Positions 46,466 through 48,576 of a DNA stretch of 48,576 bases are shown here, one piece after another; within the stretch, counting starts at the first letter, position 1; every line of letters begins with the position of its first letter. The position numbers were made by a program, and so were the translations under genes. The notes under the pieces are model-generated. The model ran no database searches and was not told the DNA's origin. It worked only from the letters and a program-made list of their open reading frames with translations. The stretch comes from an uncultured Lachnospiraceae bacterium (GTDB taxonomy: Bacteria > Bacillota > Clostridia > Lachnospirales > Anaerotignaceae), in contig CALWHO010000002.1 in NCBI GenBank assembly GCA_944380405.1, positions 1-48,576 of the forward strand, in the 5' to 3' direction.

Positions 46466-47776
46466 ATGGAAAAACATAATATTGTGCCCCTTAAAAGTTT
46501 AATAGATGCCATTGGGTATTATATATGTATTTATAACTATAAGGGCGTTATAGAATACTATAATTCTGCCTTTAAAAATGCTTATCTGCAAGGCTTGGAT
46601 AATTTTATGGGAAAGCATTATTCGTTAATTGAAAATGATGAGTTTCAAAGCATAACAAGTCTGCCGTCATTTATTAAAAATGGAAAAAGCACTTCTTTGC
46701 AGAAAAGATACGGAACACATGGTCTTTTTTATGTGAACATATCATCTGTGTTTAACCCTGAAAATAACACTACATATATAGTAGAAACAATTGCTCCGCC
46801 TTTTAAAGCACCTGTTTTGCCTATTAAAGAGGGTATGACCCAGACACCTGTTGAGGATATTTTCCTTGGAGATGAAAAAATGCGAAGTATACTTGAAACC
46901 ATAAACCGTATATCAAACTTTGATTCTACGGTTTTAATTACAGGTGAGTCAGGAACAGGAAAAAGTATGCTTGCAAACTTTATACATTCAAAAAGCAAAA
47001 GGGCAAACAGACCTTTTGTAACAATAAACTGTGCTGCCATACCGGAAAACCTTATTGAGTCGGAGCTTTTTGGCTATGTTCCAGGAGCATTTACAGGAGC
47101 TAATCCAAAGGGCAAAAAGGGTCTTGTGGAGCAGGCAGATACAGGAACGCTTTTTCTTGATGAGATAGGTCTTTTGCCTCTTAATCTTCAGGCAAAATTT
47201 CTACAACTTATACAGGAAAAAACATATACGCCTATTGGTTCTGTAAAAACAAAAAAAGTTGATGTAAGAATTATTTCTGCCACAAACTTAAATTTAAAAA
47301 AGCAGATACAGGAGAAAAATTTCAGGGAAGATTTATATTACCGTTTAAGGGTAATTGAATTTTATATGCCGCCTTTAAGAGAAAGGCAGGATGCCATTGA
47401 CTCTCTTATAGATTATTTCCTTAATTTATATAATAAAAAATACGGCATTAGAAAAACAATATCACAAAACGCAAGACAGCTTCTTCATAATAGTTCATGG
47501 AGTGGTAATATACGAGAGCTACAGTATGTTATAGAACGCCTTGTGGTTACTTCAAGAGAAAACAGAATAACATCTTCTGACATACCTCTTTTGGAAGGAG
47601 CTTTAACAAAAGAAGAAAACTATGATGTAAGTTTTGATATGGCAGTTGAAAAGTTTGAAAAAGAACTTCTTTTAAAATATTATGCTAAATACAAAAGTTC
47701 TTATAAGGTTGCTGATGCTCTGGGTATTTCCCAAACAAAGGCATCAAGGCTTTTAAGGAAGTACGACATACATTAA
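46466..47776 (+). CDS. Sigma-54-dependent activator with PAS domain
   Basis: A 436-residue enhancer-binding protein. It has an N-terminal PAS-like sensor (about residues 8-110), an AAA+ domain (about 130-370) with Walker A GESGTGKS (160-167), the sigma-54 contact loop GAFTGA (207-212) and Walker B TLFLDEIG, and a C-terminal Fis/TyrR-type helix-turn-helix (about 405-436: KVADALGISQTKASRLL). The intact GAFTGA means the host has RpoN. The PAS domain suggests a small-molecule signal. The gene is divergent from the Sapep dipeptidase, and a sigma-54 promoter with three palindromic sites stands in front of the nearby yfcC-pepD operon, its likely target. Confidence 0.9.
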   Translation: MEKHNIVPLKSLIDAIGYYICIYNYKGVIEYYNSAFKNAYLQGLDNFMGKHYSLIENDEFQSITSLPSFIKNGKSTSLQKRYGTHGLFYVNISSVFNPENNTTYIVETIAPPFKAPVLPIKEGMTQTPVEDIFLGDEKMRSILETINRISNFDSTVLITGESGTGKSMLANFIHSKSKRANRPFVTINCAAIPENLIESELFGYVPGAFTGANPKGKKGLVEQADTGTLFLDEIGLLPLNLQAKFLQLIQEKTYTPIGSVKTKKVDVRIISATNLNLKKQIQEKNFREDLYYRLRVIEFYMPPLRERQDAIDSLIDYFLNLYNKKYGIRKTISQNARQLLHNSSWSGNIRELQYVIERLVVTSRENRITSSDIPLLEGALTKEENYDVSFDMAVEKFEKELLLKYYAKYKSSYKVADALGISQTKASRLLRKYDIH

Positions 47777-47783
47777 TTAAAAC

Positions 47784-47822
47784 AAAAACCCTTTTTGAAA
47801 AATATTCAAAAGGGGTTTTTTT
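47784..47822 (+). terminator. Terminator of the activator gene
   Basis: AAAAACCCTTTTTGAA pairs with TTCAAAAGGGGTTTTT around a short loop, with a T-run after. Confidence 0.9.
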
Positions 47823-48190
47823 GTATTTGTTAATATTGTTAAAAAAACATTGTAGTTTATGGTTCGTATAAACCTGTAAACAATTTTATGTATTGAAAAT
47901 ATAAAAAGATGTTAACAATATGGACTGAATATATGTTTACTTGGAAAGTTATTTTCTGTTTCAATATAATATGATGTAAAATTTTAGAAATTACGAGAAA
48001 ATTTTTAATAATAGGGGCATGGTTTATTTATTCAAAATACAAATAAAAGTAAATATAACCATTGCTATATATAAGTGAAAATGCAATTTGTTTGTTATAT
48101 TTGCTGCATATTTTAATTATTAGATGTGTGATGATATACAATTTTGACATTATGGATTACAAATGATATATAAAAATACGATAATAGGAG
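47823..48190. other. AT-rich intergenic stretch before the TRAP gene
   Basis: No gene was recognised in this AT-rich stretch. It contains an isolated TGTTAACA (47910-47917), the core of the better palindromes further on. Confidence 0.5.
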
Positions 48191-48281
48191 AGTTGTTAAC
48201 AACTTTTTTTATAAAAAAACCAGAAAAGTAAAAAAACAACCAAAAAAAGCCTATAAAACCTTATAAAGTTGTTAACAACTT
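48191..48281. promoter_or_regulatory. Two GTTGTTAACAAC palindromes, possible operator pair
   Basis: AGTTGTTAACAACT (48191-48204) and AAGTTGTTAACAACTT (48266-48281) are perfect palindromes 76 bases apart, centre to centre. The second ends 24 bases before a TATAAT (48306-48311), where it would cover the -35 area of a promoter for the lipoprotein gene. The -35 itself is poor, as expected of a regulated promoter. Confidence 0.55.
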
Positions 48282-48370
48282 ATATTTTTACACTGAAAAA
48301 TATTTTATAATTGCCTTGTAACAAAATATATAGGGTAGTTACAAAGTTTATTTTTTGGGAGGAATGTTTA

Positions 48371-48576
48371 ATGAAAAAGGCAATTAGTTTAGTGCTTGCA
48401 GCAACTATGGCATTATCACTTGCAGCTTGCTCAAGCGGTGACTCATCATCTTCAGCTTCTGGCTCAGCAGCAGCTTCTGGCTCAACTGCAGAAGTTGAAA
48501 ACACAGGAGAAGTTTATGAAATGAAACTTGCTAACCCTAACCCAGTTGGCGACGTTAAAGACCTTGCATCAATTAA
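48371..48576 (+). CDS. TRAP-type solute-binding lipoprotein (DctP-like), N-terminal fragment
   Basis: The first 68 residues of a gene that runs off the window. The N-terminus is a lipoprotein signal with lipobox LAAC (Cys20), then a Ser/Ala-rich linker, and the mature start YEMKLANPNPVGDVKDLASI, which is typical of DctP-type binding proteins of TRAP transporters. The gene has a GGGAGG ribosome site. DctQ and DctM membrane subunits would be expected just beyond. The substrate (a carboxylate or other organic acid) is unknown. The call rests on the short mature stretch and could also fit another binding-protein family. Confidence 0.65.
   Translation, partial: MKKAISLVLAATMALSLAACSSGDSSSSASGSAAASGSTAEVENTGEVYEMKLANPNPVGDVKDLASI

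Noticed and set aside
48280-48504. Minus-strand frame over the start of the TRAP lipoprotein gene
   Set aside because: It is a shadow of the Ser/Ala-rich linker of the plus-strand gene, which has a lipobox and a strong ribosome site.

Overview
The window is a chromosomal segment of a low-GC, strictly anaerobic Firmicute, most likely a member of the Clostridia (Lachnospirales- or Anaerotignum-like). The evidence is the AT-rich sequence, strong AGGAGG ribosome binding sites, several TTG starts, a group B plus sensory [FeFe]-hydrogenase operon, a rubredoxin/flavin-reductase fusion and the gene order metG-tatD-yabE. No rRNA, tRNA, CRISPR array, phage or insertion sequence was seen. The species cannot be fixed from sequence alone.

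Layout. 1-5100: the end of a C39-type peptidase gene, then a minus-strand run metA, ABC substrate-binding lipoprotein, permease, ATPase and a CorC/HlyC-type membrane protein. 5258-8251: yaiI-like gene, dUTPase, a secreted stalk-domain protein and a SanA/YdcF-like protein. 8670-11248: molybdate transporter modA-modB-modC (minus strand). 11436-15994: a four-gene GldA/F/G-like ABC system ending in a DUF4340 protein. 16112-20471: a small membrane protein, the TIGR03960/TIGR03936 pair and ribonuclease G. 20864-21469: flavin reductase-rubredoxin. 21752-24677: purM-purN-purD. 24753-30036: an HD hydrolase followed by a thioredoxin-like ferredoxin, a PAS-bearing sensory [FeFe]-hydrogenase, a SpoIIE-type phosphatase and a group B [FeFe]-hydrogenase. 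30184-30444: an HPr-like protein. 30796-35047: metG, tatD and a G5/3D-domain protein with a structured leader. 35072-37081: a small XRE regulator and gap. 37312-41287: fructose-type PTS EIIABC, HPr and enzyme I. 41730-47776: pepD, yfcC and a Sapep dipeptidase, divergent from a PAS-AAA-Fis sigma-54 activator. 48371-end: the start of a TRAP-type solute-binding lipoprotein.

Two non-coding systems stand out. First, three copies (8270-8657, 20502-20860, 41292-41657) of a roughly 360-390 bp modular element have conserved ends that fold into the same multi-hairpin architecture, with several compensatory base-pair changes. All three lie in gaps between convergent genes. Second, a perfectly spaced sigma-54 (-24/-12) promoter precedes yfcC-pepD. 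Three copies of a 16-bp palindrome lie 130-200 bp upstream of it, and a sigma-54 activator gene with an intact GAFTGA loop lies nearby, which suggests a self-contained peptide-utilisation regulon.

Other leads are a probable H2-sensing signalling operon, a ~200-nt structured 5' leader before the G5/3D gene, paired GTTGTTAACAAC palindromes before the TRAP gene, and a MetA with the acetyl-CoA-type Glu111 co-transcribed with an ABC importer.
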